A stretch of DNA of 64,000 nucleotides, taken from positions 236,599-300,598 of the forward strand of contig JANQQU010000085.1 in NCBI GenBank assembly GCA_028284905.1. The letters are read 5' to 3'. Shown here in pieces: positions 36,229-44,525 of this stretch. Below the pieces are notes generated by a model. It was not told the origin of the DNA. It saw only the letters and a list, made by a program, of their open reading frames with translations, and did not search any database. Positions within the stretch are counted from its first letter, which is position 1, and the number at the start of each line of letters is the position of its first letter. The translations under genes were made by a program, and so were the position numbers. The DNA is from Calditrichia bacterium (GTDB lineage Bacteria; Calditrichota; Calditrichia; RBG-13-44-9; J075).

Positions 36229-36496
36229 AAATAATATAATGGGCGAATATTAATTTGTCAACAGTAAATCGGCATCCGCTGAAAAAAGTAGAAAAATTGA
36301 TGCGTATACCGCTTTGTAATGATTTGATTTTCTTGTGTTTAGAAAAGAAGAAAAAATGTCGGAAAATTATTGTTTAAATTTTAATGAACACAATTCAGGA
36401 AATGCTTTTTGAGATTTTAAAGCGTTGTTATGATTAAGGATAACCGCAAGTTTAGCCTGTTATTTCAAAACATTAACCAAATACCGGAGGATTGAG

Positions 36497-37198
36497 ATGA
36501 ATTTGGAAAAATTAACCCGTGAATTCTGGGAAAATGGATTTATCGTTCTGGAGGAGTTTCTTGATAAACAGCTGATGGATCGGTTGAATAATTTAATAAT
36601 TCAACATTATGGATATACCCCGGAGTTTCTTCATAATGATGAATTTCTCGGGAAGGCAAAGACCGAGGTCATTCCCTGGTTTCCACAGAATGAAGGTGTG
36701 AAAGAATTTGATGCCGTTGATGAAAATGTGAGTTTGCAAGCATTAACCAAAAGCATATTGGGGGATAACTGGCAGCGTCAATACTGTATGGTAATGTTTT
36801 CCCGGCAGGGAACGCAGGGGCAGGCCTGGCACCAGGATTGTCCCCCGGAAGATGCCGGCAAGTTCAATATGAATCGTTTAGTATATACCATGGATATTAC
36901 CCCGGAGATCGGTGGGCAGACGGTTGTTGTGCCCGGCACCCATAAAAAAGGAATCCTGCCAGCCGGTGATCCACAGGCCGATTTTGAGAACCAATTGGTA
37001 CTAACGCCGAAAAAAGGCACGGTCATTTTATTACACGGCCACACCTGGCATCGGGTATTGCCGGTGAAAGGAGCATACCGCGTTTCCACAAATTATCGCT
37101 CCGCCCCGCAAGGCACCCCGGAAGATATCACTGATGTTTGTGTCTACCGGAATATGAGGTACCGGTTTTCTACTAGTGAGTTGATTGAAGAAAGATAA
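36497..37198 (+). CDS. Phytanoyl-CoA dioxygenase (PhyH) family protein
   Basis: A 233-residue Fe(II)/2-oxoglutarate-dependent oxygenase-like protein. The double-stranded beta-helix metal site is visible as WHQD (His112, Asp114) with a distal histidine in HGHTWHRVLPV (about 180-190) and a likely 2-oxoglutarate-binding Arg in VSTNYR. All ligands appear kept, so it should be active. It probably hydroxylates a small molecule. It is transcribed away from the TonB receptor from a region with operator palindromes, which suggests shared control and a role in processing an imported compound. Confidence 0.85.
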   Translation: MNLEKLTREFWENGFIVLEEFLDKQLMDRLNNLIIQHYGYTPEFLHNDEFLGKAKTEVIPWFPQNEGVKEFDAVDENVSLQALTKSILGDNWQRQYCMVMFSRQGTQGQAWHQDCPPEDAGKFNMNRLVYTMDITPEIGGQTVVVPGTHKKGILPAGDPQADFENQLVLTPKKGTVILLHGHTWHRVLPVKGAYRVSTNYRSAPQGTPEDITDVCVYRNMRYRFSTSELIEER

Positions 37199-37270
37199 GA
37201 AATTGGGTGTGTGGTGTTTTGAAAATATGTTTTAAAAACTACGTTCCGAGAAAACCCAAACGCTTTAGAA

Positions 37271-37500
37271 GTATGGTTCCGCTCCCGTTGGTCGCTGATG
37301 GTTGCGTTCCCTGCGGTCACTGATGGCTCCGCTCCCGTTGGTCGCTAATGGTTGCGTTCCCTGCGGTCACTGATGGTTCCGCTCCCGTCGGTCGCTAATT
37401 GTTGCCGCTCCTTGTGTCGCTGATGGTTATCTCATATGCAAATTGTTATTTAACCATTAACGACCGCAGGGAGTGGAGCCATTAGCGAAGCGGAACCATA
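37271..37500. repeat. 25-bp tandem repeat array with inverted tail, copy 1
   Basis: Six head-to-tail units of 25 bases start at about 37271, 37296, 37321, 37346, 37371 and 37396, each beginning TGATGG/TAATGG. Two versions alternate (TGATGGCTCCGCTCCCGTTG... and TGATGGTTGCGTTCCCTGCG...), so the higher-order period is 50. After about 30 AT-rich bases, an inverted-orientation pair follows (37453-37500, AACCATTAACGACCGCAGGG...), able to fold back on the array. The same architecture occurs at 47947-48182. It fills the 367-base gap between two convergent genes; no gene is visible. Confidence 0.8.
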
Positions 37501-37565
37501 CTCTCGAGAAATTGTAATTGCACAACCAATTCGAATTTTGCTTGCTTTCGTAACCACACCATCAT

Positions 37566-38531
37566 CTAAGAATACTTCTCCCGAATCCACTCCATATGCT
37601 CCTGAAACTTCAAACTATCCGATAACGGAACGACTTCCGATTCTTTTCTCCCTACCAGCAAATCCTGATTCACTGCCTCGGTTTCGAAGTTAAATCCCAG
37701 GCTGCTGCGATTGTCCTCAAATGCTTCTACCTGGGTATCGAGTTCATATAAGTAGCAAGCATAGGCTCGCCAGAAGTCGGGAATGGCGATGTATCCATCC
37801 TGCCCGATGATGTAGGCCCAGTTTTGCAGTTTACAGCGGAATGAAGTGCCCAGTGTCGCTGTGACGGTGGGGTATTCGAAAAGGATGCTGAGATCATCTT
37901 CCACCCCATTTGGCGCTTTGCGGGCGATGACTTCAATCTTTGCCGGGTCATCCTGCATAAATAGCCAGGTAAGAGCGACCGGATAGACGCCCATCTCCAA
38001 TAAGCATCCTCCGCCCAGTTCTTTTTTGTACTCCCGCCGTTCCGGATCATAGGGCAATTGCGGATATCCAAAATCGACTTTGATGTGTTTCAGTGCGCCG
38101 ATTCGTCCCGCTGCGACCCATTCCCGGGCCTTTTGAATTGCCGGCAGGAAAAAAGTCCACATCGCTTCCATCACGTAACGATTTTCCGATCGCGCCCGGC
38201 TGATTAGCGCTCGGCACTCACTGGCGTTTATGGTGAATGGCTTTTCACAAAGAACCGCTTTACCGCTGTTAAATGCATCAATAGTGTTTTGATAATGGAG
38301 GTTGTGCGGGGTCGCAATGTAAACGGCATCTACATCCGGATCATTAAAGAGATCCTGGTAATTCGGATACGCTTTCGAAATATTATATTGTCTGCCAAAT
38401 GATTCAGCGGAAGTTGTCGAGCGTGAGGCAACGGCGGTTAATTCCCCACTTTCAACATACTTAAAATCCTGAGCGAATGAGTGGGCGATTCTCCCGGTAC
38501 TGACAATCCCCCAGCGGATTTTATTAGCCAT
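37566..38531 (-). CDS. Gfo/Idh/MocA family NAD(P)-dependent oxidoreductase
   Basis: A 321-residue two-domain dehydrogenase acting on sugars, inositols or their derivatives. The Rossmann start is KIRWGIVSTGRIAHSF, and the catalytic lysine lies in the signature AVLCEKPF. The C-terminal domain has GGGCLLEMGVYPVALT. The ATG at 38531 has AGGGG upstream; the 13-residue upstream extension lacks a ribosome site. Its start lies 42 bases after the sugar-porter stop, so the two form a transport-plus-oxidation operon. The substrate is unknown. Confidence 0.9.
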   Translation of the reverse strand: MANKIRWGIVSTGRIAHSFAQDFKYVESGELTAVASRSTTSAESFGRQYNISKAYPNYQDLFNDPDVDAVYIATPHNLHYQNTIDAFNSGKAVLCEKPFTINASECRALISRARSENRYVMEAMWTFFLPAIQKAREWVAAGRIGALKHIKVDFGYPQLPYDPERREYKKELGGGCLLEMGVYPVALTWLFMQDDPAKIEVIARKAPNGVEDDLSILFEYPTVTATLGTSFRCKLQNWAYIIGQDGYIAIPDFWRAYACYLYELDTQVEAFEDNRSSLGFNFETEAVNQDLLVGRKESEVVPLSDSLKFQEHMEWIREKYS

Positions 38532-38572
38532 TTTTTCCCCTTGATAGTTTTCAATTGAATTTTGAGCCACAT

Positions 38573-40132
38573 CTAAACCGAAGAAATAGCGGCTTCGATT
38601 TCTTCAAGCGATTTACCTTTTGTTTCCGGCAGCAGCCAAATGACCAGCGCTAATGCCAGCAGGGCAAAGAGGCCGTAGATTAAAAATGTCAGGGCCGTGC
38701 CGAGATTGCTTAATTCCCAGGGGAATAAAAACTGCACCAGAAAGCTGACCAGGCTGTTGATAAATCCTACGGCCGAGATGGCCAGCCCGCGAATTCTGCT
38801 CGGAAAAATTTCCGAAAACAACACCCACATTACCGGCCCGAGAGAAAAAGCAAAAGAGGCGACAAAACCGAGAATACCTACTAATACAATGGTTGGATTC
38901 ATATTGACAGCAGCCTGAATTAATGCACTTTCATGCTGCTTCATTACGTTTTCCCCTAATGATGCCTTCAGGGCATTTTTATAAGCAACATCATTGTCGA
39001 ACGTTTGCCCGGCGAGAGCTTGTAACTTGTCCGTATCCACGGTGTTTTCAAGAGAAGCGATAGAAGCGCTATTGAGCTGATATGTAGCATTGTTGAAGCC
39101 ATACGCAGCAACCGACATGCTGATAAATACGCCGGCAAGACCGACCAGCAACAGCGGCTTCCGGCCGAGTTTATCGATTAGCACCATCGCAAATACTGTG
39201 AAAATGAGGTTGATAATGCCAACCCATATTGCCTGGGCAAAGGCAGCATTTGTGCCAATGCCACTTTGCTCAAAAATGCTCGGCGCATAAAAATATACCG
39301 CGTTGATGCCGGTAATCTGTTGAGCGATGCCAACGATAACCGCTATCACCAAAGTCATTCGTAACCGTGGATGGAAAAGCTCCGAGAAATAAGCTTTGGT
39401 TTGTTTACCGGCAGCGGTAATACTCTCTTGCATTGCCTGAAATTCAGCTGTTAACCGGTCGGCCGGCACAAAACGGGCCAGCGCTGCCCGTCCTTCATCT
39501 ATACGGTTTTTAATGATCAGCCAGCGCGGGCTTTCCGGGAGAGTGAACAGCAGTAAAAAATAGATAATGGCGGGAATGGCTTCCAGGCCCAGCATCCAGC
39601 GCCAGGCATATTGATCGATACCGAGGGAAATGGCGAATGACGATGCGGAATTACTGAGCTGCAAAAGGAAATAGTTCGCAAAATATGCGGCCGAAAAGCC
39701 CACCATAATGTTCAATTGATTGACGGACACCAGCAGGCCTCTCAGTTTTGCCGGCGCTGTTTCAGCGATATACATTGGGGCAATGACCAGGGAAACAAAG
39801 GCGAGGCCGCCTAATGCCCGGGCGATGACCAATGTCCAGAATCCTGGCGCCAGCGCAGAAAGCACGGCGGAGATTGAGTAGAGGAATGCTACCAGAATGA
39901 GGACGCGTTTCCGTCCAAAATAATCGCTGGATGGCCCAATCGTTATCCCGCCAACGATTGCTGCTAAAGTCGGTGCACCAACGACCAGCCCCTGCTGAAA
40001 ATCATCCAGGGCGAACTCCGGTGTGATAAATCCAATCACCCCGGAAATAACCGATGCATCAAAGCCAAATAAGAAGCCGCCCAGCGAGACAATAACGGCG
40101 CTCCAGAGGGAAGATCGCATATGTTTATCCAT
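38573..40132 (-). CDS. Sugar porter family MFS transporter
   Basis: A 519-residue transporter with 12 hydrophobic helices and sugar-porter signatures: GGFLFGFDASVISG (helix 1), DYFGRKRVL (loop 2-3), PMYIAETAPAKLRG (after helix 4), QQITGINAVYFYAPSIF (helix 7), DKLGRKPLL (loop 8-9) and PETKGKSLEEIE (C-terminus). A roughly 65-residue hydrophilic insert between helices 9 and 10 makes it longer than E. coli XylE. ATG 40132 has GGGG 7 bases upstream and leaves the operator-like palindrome 24 bases before the start. It likely imports a hexose or pentose by proton symport. Confidence 0.92.
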   Translation of the reverse strand: MDKHMRSSLWSAVIVSLGGFLFGFDASVISGVIGFITPEFALDDFQQGLVVGAPTLAAIVGGITIGPSSDYFGRKRVLILVAFLYSISAVLSALAPGFWTLVIARALGGLAFVSLVIAPMYIAETAPAKLRGLLVSVNQLNIMVGFSAAYFANYFLLQLSNSASSFAISLGIDQYAWRWMLGLEAIPAIIYFLLLFTLPESPRWLIIKNRIDEGRAALARFVPADRLTAEFQAMQESITAAGKQTKAYFSELFHPRLRMTLVIAVIVGIAQQITGINAVYFYAPSIFEQSGIGTNAAFAQAIWVGIINLIFTVFAMVLIDKLGRKPLLLVGLAGVFISMSVAAYGFNNATYQLNSASIASLENTVDTDKLQALAGQTFDNDVAYKNALKASLGENVMKQHESALIQAAVNMNPTIVLVGILGFVASFAFSLGPVMWVLFSEIFPSRIRGLAISAVGFINSLVSFLVQFLFPWELSNLGTALTFLIYGLFALLALALVIWLLPETKGKSLEEIEAAISSV

Positions 40133-40156
40133 TCTGACCCCTATTGTTACAAAATT

Positions 40157-40170
40157 TTGAATCGTTTCAT
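40157..40170. promoter_or_regulatory. LacI-type operator-like site upstream of the sugar porter
   Basis: TTGAATCGTTTCAT differs at two of 14 positions from the perfect palindrome at 36215-36228 and keeps the CG centre. It lies 24 bases upstream of the sugar-porter start codon, a position suited to repression. It links this operon to the same regulator as the TonB receptor region. Confidence 0.55.
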
Positions 40171-40324
40171 TGTGTTTCAATTTTGAGTGATAATATTGCG
40201 AAAAAAAATGTACTAAGCAAATAAAGCAGCGTTTTTCTGGTAAATATTAAGCTCGTGAGGGATGAGAAGTGGCGTAATGAGTGCTTTCTTAGCCTTTAGT
40301 AATCCGGTGTTGATGTACTTTCAT

Positions 40325-40350
40325 TCACCGGCGATGAAACCGGTGAATAG
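40325..40350 (-). other. Stable hairpin downstream of the YdeI-like gene
   Basis: A perfect 9-bp stem ATTCACCGG / CCGGTGAAT with an eight-base loop, about 50 bases past the stop of the minus-strand YdeI-like gene. There is no T-run, so a terminator function is uncertain. Confidence 0.35.
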
Positions 40351-40400
40351 GGGAGGATTGAAAGGGAGCAATTGTGAACATTTATGCGGGCAATAGCCCT

Positions 40401-40982
40401 TTACTTCTTTTTCGAATTAATTAACATGGGAATTTTTTCGCCCTTTGCGGAAGATTCAATGAGGATATTCAGACGGCGCAGGCGTGTCTCTTCGCGTTTT
40501 GCACTCATGACAAACCAAACAGATGCCCGTTTGTAAGAAGGCGCCAGCGCTTCAAAATATTGCCAGGCGTCCGGGTGCTGTTTAATCTTTTCCAGATAAG
40601 CGGGGTCCAATTCGGGATTATTTTGTTCGTAGGAATACTGTGCGGATTTGCCATCCTTGAACTTTTCATAAGCGGCGAGGCCTGCCGGTTGCATTAATCC
40701 CAGTTGCTTCAATTCTTCCACACGTTTGATGTTTACCGCGCTCCAGTTGCTGCGGGGCTTACGCGGTGTGAATCGGATTTTGTAGCGTTTATCGTCAATG
40801 GTTTTCCGCAGTCCGTCTATCCAGCCGAAACACAGCGCTTCATCGACGGATTCCGGCCAGGTAATGCTGGGAATGCCACTGGCTTTCTTATAGTAGCCCA
40901 CCCATTGTTCCTGTAAGTTTTCATGATTTTCTGCCAGCCATTTGCGAAAATCGGCCGGCGTCGGAAAGAATAAAACTGCCAC
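40401..40982 (-). CDS. YdeI/OmpD-associated family protein
   Basis: A 193-residue cytoplasmic protein with the family core: FRKWLAENHENLQEQWVGYYKK, ESVDEALCFGWIDG, RFTPRKPRSNWSAVN and a C-terminal region of charged helices. The biochemical role of this family is not established; members have been linked to stress and bacteriocin resistance. I propose a GTG start at 40982, with GGGGGAG just upstream. Earlier in-frame starts would overlap the acetyltransferase gene. It forms a two-gene unit with the GNAT gene, 13 bases upstream. Confidence 0.8.
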   Translation of the reverse strand: MAVLFFPTPADFRKWLAENHENLQEQWVGYYKKASGIPSITWPESVDEALCFGWIDGLRKTIDDKRYKIRFTPRKPRSNWSAVNIKRVEELKQLGLMQPAGLAAYEKFKDGKSAQYSYEQNNPELDPAYLEKIKQHPDAWQYFEALAPSYKRASVWFVMSAKREETRLRRLNILIESSAKGEKIPMLINSKKK

Positions 40983-40995
40983 AACTCCCCCAGGT

Positions 40996-41469
40996 TTAAA
41001 AATGTTGCCACATATGTAAATTATATACGTCGAACCCGCATCTCTCAAAAAAACGTTGTGCGTCGGCATTAAACGACCAGGTGTCCAATGCAATCGTTTT
41101 TATGTTTGATGATTTCCCGAGTTCGATAACTTTATCGACTAGCAAACTGCCAATTTGTTTGTTCCGGAATTCTTCATGGACGCTGATATGATGGATATAG
41201 AGAAAATTTGAGGCGTAGATTAACGGAGAGGCGTTGCGATTTTCCACTCGGGCCCAAATGTATCCCGCTGATGCGTTGTTAACGGAGGCAAGAAAGAAAT
41301 AGTTGGCCGGATCGTCCAATAGCTTTGCAAAAAAATCCACGACTTCCGGGCTATGGCTCGCCGGTTTAAAAATTGCCGGGAATGCTCGGGCATGTTTTTG
41401 CTGGACAAATGTATTCAGAAGGGCAATCTCGCCAGCTGCTTGCGCTGTGGCCTGTTCAATCGTAATCAT
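40996..41469 (-). CDS. GNAT family N-acetyltransferase
   Basis: A 157-residue acetyltransferase: LASVNNASAGYIWARVE (beta-4 region), YIHHISVHEEFRNKQIGSLLVDKVIELGK (acetyl-CoA binding loop with R-x-x-x-I-G) and a C-terminal FFERCGFDVYNLHMW. The acceptor is unknown. ATG 41469 has GGAAGG 6 bases upstream; the GTG two codons earlier is less likely. Confidence 0.88.
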   Translation of the reverse strand: MITIEQATAQAAGEIALLNTFVQQKHARAFPAIFKPASHSPEVVDFFAKLLDDPANYFFLASVNNASAGYIWARVENRNASPLIYASNFLYIHHISVHEEFRNKQIGSLLVDKVIELGKSSNIKTIALDTWSFNADAQRFFERCGFDVYNLHMWQHF

Positions 41470-41490
41470 CGTCACCCTTCCGTTTGCTGG

Positions 41491-41787
41491 TCAGCGACTT
41501 TCGCGTCTTTTCTTCATTTTTTTATTGAATTCTTTTTGACGCTTTTTTAATTCCTCGCCAATAGAGTCCAGGCGGGCTTTTTGCGCATCGAGGCTTTCTG
41601 AGAGGCTATCGGTTATCACGCTAATATTCAGGGTATCTTTCGCCCGTTCTTCGGCTTGCTGCCGGGCTAAATCATTGATCATTTCCTGTTGCGCCTTCCG
41701 GTTTTCTGCCTGTTGCTTAGAGACGTAAATACGAGCAACAAAGAGAAGAGCCACGCCAACAATTAAGAAAATATGCCACTTTTTCAT
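41491..41787 (-). CDS. Small membrane-anchored coiled-coil protein
   Basis: A 98-residue protein that I do not recognise. It has one N-terminal hydrophobic helix (about 5-20) followed by a long charged alpha-helical stretch with heptad-like pattern (QQAENRKAQQEMINDLARQQ..., then a second helix at about 60-98 ending in a very basic tail KKMKKRRES). AAGG lies 6 bases before the ATG. It sits 21 bases upstream of the acetyltransferase start and may be co-transcribed. Confidence 0.65.
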   Translation of the reverse strand: MKKWHIFLIVGVALLFVARIYVSKQQAENRKAQQEMINDLARQQAEERAKDTLNISVITDSLSESLDAQKARLDSIGEELKKRQKEFNKKMKKRRESR

Positions 41788-41888
41788 TTCTAACCTTAAC
41801 TATAATAATTTAACTCCCTCAATTTATAAACGAGAGGTAGCCTGACCAAGATTTTTTTCAGAGAATGATCGTTTAATCCCAAGAACTA

Positions 41889-42872
41889 CTAAGAGGTCTT
41901 GCCGGGGCCAGCAGTCTCAATTAATGCCAATGCGCCGATAACTACAACTGCTTCTCCGAGGGCTGCAGGATAAATGGTAACACTGTTTGCAAACAGTGGG
42001 AGTGTTCCCTGCATAACTGCAGATCTTAATTGATCCCAGAATAATACGCCCATCAGCGAAACGCCGCCCCCGATGATTATTCGCTGGGGATGGAGCAGTG
42101 CAATAACATTTGCGATGGCAACGCCCAGGGTTTGACAGGTGTCGGTTAATATTGTGTTTGCCAGGGGATCTCCCTGTTCGGCGGCAAGATAGACAGTGCG
42201 AGCGTCAATCGCTGAATTGCTGCCGGCGATGACGGTCATTATACTCGTCGTTTTTTCAGCCGCTCCCCGGGCGCGTTGGCCAATCGCCCACCCGGAGCAG
42301 ATGTTTTCAAGCGCCAGCGGTTTCCCACTTGTTGGATCCGGCACATGGCAATGGCCAATTTCGCCGCTCCCGAATCCTTGTCCGTCGTCGATTCGATTGT
42401 CGATGATAAACCCGCCACCGATGCCGCTACCAATAGTGATATAGAACATCCGCGAAACGTTTTTACCATTGCCATACAGCGACTCCGCCAATCCGGCAAC
42501 ACTGGCGTCATTATTAAGAAACGCCGGGCGCTGCCAGGTATCTTCTGCCCATTTTTTTAGCGGGAAATTTTCCCAGCCGGAAATTTGGAAAGATTGGATA
42601 ACATGGCCATTGCGAACATCAACCGGCCCCCCAAAACCGATGCCGATGCTTTCCACAGTTGCACCCTTTTCCTCGGCTGCCTGAAACAGTTTTGGGAGCA
42701 TAGAAACAAGCGCATTTCTTATGCCGGTTGCGCCTGCCGGGCGATCAACCTCCCGGCGTTCCAACTGGAGAATTTGCCCGGCGCTTGTGCCCAGCCCAGC
42801 TTGCAATTTAGTGCCGCCAATTTCAATACCTATGCGCAAGGGCGCTTCTGGTTGCTTGGAAGATTTGCTCAA
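41889..42872 (-). CDS. ROK family sugar kinase lacking the zinc motif
   Basis: A 327-residue kinase-fold protein with GIEIGGTKLQAGLG (phosphate-binding loop), GIGFGGPVD, FLNNDASVAGLAE (catalytic Asp), TIGSGIGGGFII and GEIGHC. The zinc-binding CxCGxxGCxE segment that normally follows GExGH is replaced by SGKPLALENIC, which lacks the cysteines, so folding or substrate choice may differ from classical glucokinases. The start TTG overlaps the stop of the serine-hydrolase gene (TTGA), pointing to translational coupling. It probably phosphorylates a hexose or similar sugar. Confidence 0.85.
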   Translation of the reverse strand: MSKSSKQPEAPLRIGIEIGGTKLQAGLGTSAGQILQLERREVDRPAGATGIRNALVSMLPKLFQAAEEKGATVESIGIGFGGPVDVRNGHVIQSFQISGWENFPLKKWAEDTWQRPAFLNNDASVAGLAESLYGNGKNVSRMFYITIGSGIGGGFIIDNRIDDGQGFGSGEIGHCHVPDPTSGKPLALENICSGWAIGQRARGAAEKTTSIMTVIAGSNSAIDARTVYLAAEQGDPLANTILTDTCQTLGVAIANVIALLHPQRIIIGGGVSLMGVLFWDQLRSAVMQGTLPLFANSVTIYPAALGEAVVVIGALALIETAGPGKTS

Positions 42873-44338
42873 TTTGCCCCTAGTCTTTTGAGCATTTCAA
42901 CCGCATTCTCATTACCGGGATCTTTCTCCAAAGATAATCGATAGTTAAAGATTGCTGCTACCTTATTACCCGCGATCATGTAACCTTCTCCGAGGCTGTC
43001 ATAAGTATTCGCGACTTCCGGATATAGCTCAACATTGAACTTAAAAACCTCAATGGCCTGGCTAACTTGCTTTGCCTGCAGAAAGAAATATCCAAGCCGA
43101 TTCAGCTCTCCATCGCCGAAAATATATTCATCTGGTGCTTCATTCGCCAGCTTGTGGTAATGCGCCTTGGCAGCTTCTATGCCTTTCTCGGCATAAACGC
43201 TGGCAAATACGGACGCAATCGATAAACGGGGGATTTGCGGTGTTTCTCCGAGGAGAATATCGAGGATGCCGTTGCGAATGTCACCGGTCGGTGCACGGTC
43301 GTAATTGCAGGCGAGAACTACGCCAATATTTTTCTCCGGTAACAGTACCAACTGGCTCCGATAGCCAGTATCACCACCGCTGTGAAAGACGATTTTGTTG
43401 CCCTTATAGCTGCCGAGAAACCAGCTGAGTCCGACGTTTAACTCTTCATTTACCTGGGCTGAAGGTTGCCAGAGAATGTCGTAACTGTCGGCTTTCAAAA
43501 TACGTTTCCCGTCTAGCTCACCATGATTGAGGTTGGCCAGCATCCAGCGGGTCATTTCCGTAACATTGGCATTTAAGGTAGAACTGGGGGCATGGCGGCG
43601 ATTGTAGGGATAAACCTGACTGACGATCGGTTTAAATTGCCAGACATGCGGGGTTGTGCGCAGCGACGGCGCAATATCCGGCTGCAGGAAACTGCTTTGT
43701 TTCATTCCAAGCGGTAAAAGGATGTTGGTCTTTACATATTCTTCAAAGGACATGCCGGATACTTTGGCGATAACATCTCCCAGTGCATCGAAAGCCATAT
43801 TGCTGTAGCGCCAGGTTTCGCCGGGAGCGGCAATCATGTTTTCTGTCGTAAGACTGCGAACGTAGCGTTCGGCGGCACCTTCATCCTGTTGCGGCTTGTC
43901 CCACTCGTAATCGCGGACGTCCGGCATCCCGGAAGTGTGGTTAAGCATTTGCCGAATTGTGATCTGCTGATAACGGTCATCCGCCAGTTGGAAATAGGGG
44001 AGATAGGTCGTGACGGGATCATCGAGCTTCATCTTGCCCCGTTCAACCAATTGCATAATGGCTGTCGCAACAAACGGTTTCGAAACGGAAGCCATATGAA
44101 AAATATGATCTTCGGCCAATTCAGTCTGCGCAGCAATGTTGCGCACGCCAAAAGCTTTGCTGTAAATAACCGCGCCATCCTGCACGACCGCGATTGCCAT
44201 GCCGGGGATATCTATTTTTTGCATGATTTTTTCTACATAACCATCGATTTCGGCAGTTGTCGCCGATTCTTTTTCAGTACAGCTATTAAAGAGGAAAAGA
44301 GCGAATAGAAGATATAATAAGACCTTAAAATTTAACAT
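42869..44338 (-). CDS. Lipoprotein serine hydrolase (beta-lactamase/class C esterase fold) with C-terminal helical repeats
   Basis: A 489-residue exported lipoprotein (LFNSC, Cys20). The beta-lactamase-like domain has the catalytic SVSK (Ser84/Lys87), YSN (178-180) and HSGGDTG (third motif). Relatives are D-amino-acid peptidases and esterases. The last 120 residues form TPR-like helices (YFFLQAKQVSQAIEVFKFNVELYPEVANTYDSLGEGY...). The frame continues five codons upstream, but ATG 44338 starts a good signal. It is coupled to the ROK kinase. A role in releasing ester or amide groups from imported carbohydrates is possible but unproven. Confidence 0.87.
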   Translation of the reverse strand: MLNFKVLLYLLFALFLFNSCTEKESATTAEIDGYVEKIMQKIDIPGMAIAVVQDGAVIYSKAFGVRNIAAQTELAEDHIFHMASVSKPFVATAIMQLVERGKMKLDDPVTTYLPYFQLADDRYQQITIRQMLNHTSGMPDVRDYEWDKPQQDEGAAERYVRSLTTENMIAAPGETWRYSNMAFDALGDVIAKVSGMSFEEYVKTNILLPLGMKQSSFLQPDIAPSLRTTPHVWQFKPIVSQVYPYNRRHAPSSTLNANVTEMTRWMLANLNHGELDGKRILKADSYDILWQPSAQVNEELNVGLSWFLGSYKGNKIVFHSGGDTGYRSQLVLLPEKNIGVVLACNYDRAPTGDIRNGILDILLGETPQIPRLSIASVFASVYAEKGIEAAKAHYHKLANEAPDEYIFGDGELNRLGYFFLQAKQVSQAIEVFKFNVELYPEVANTYDSLGEGYMIAGNKVAAIFNYRLSLEKDPGNENAVEMLKRLGAN

Positions 44339-44525
44339 GGATATTCCTTTCACTGCGATTTATTAGAACATGCACATTTTAAGAAATCTCCGAGCGAGTT
44401 TCAAGCCTTGGGATAAAACAAAAAATTTCACTGGAAATTAATATGCCCTGCGGAAATTAATGATTAATTTAAAGCGTGATTGTGAATTCGATATTGAATA
44501 TGAGATAACGGCCAGGGAGATGACC

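Larger units (their letters stand above)
36053..36496. other. Divergent intergenic regulatory region
   Basis: A 444-base AT-rich region between two divergent genes. It holds the two operator-like palindromes listed separately and two further AGCGTT-containing half-site-like words (near 36189 and 36419). No gene is seen in it. The plus-strand gene has GGAGG 7 bases before its ATG. Confidence 0.6.

Noticed and set aside
37271..37500. Possible CRISPR array
   Set aside because: Repeats abut each other without unique spacers, alternate between two variants, and no cas genes are present.
40325..40350. Intrinsic terminator of the YdeI-like gene
   Set aside because: The hairpin is perfect but lacks a T-run on the relevant strand, so it is listed only as a hairpin.
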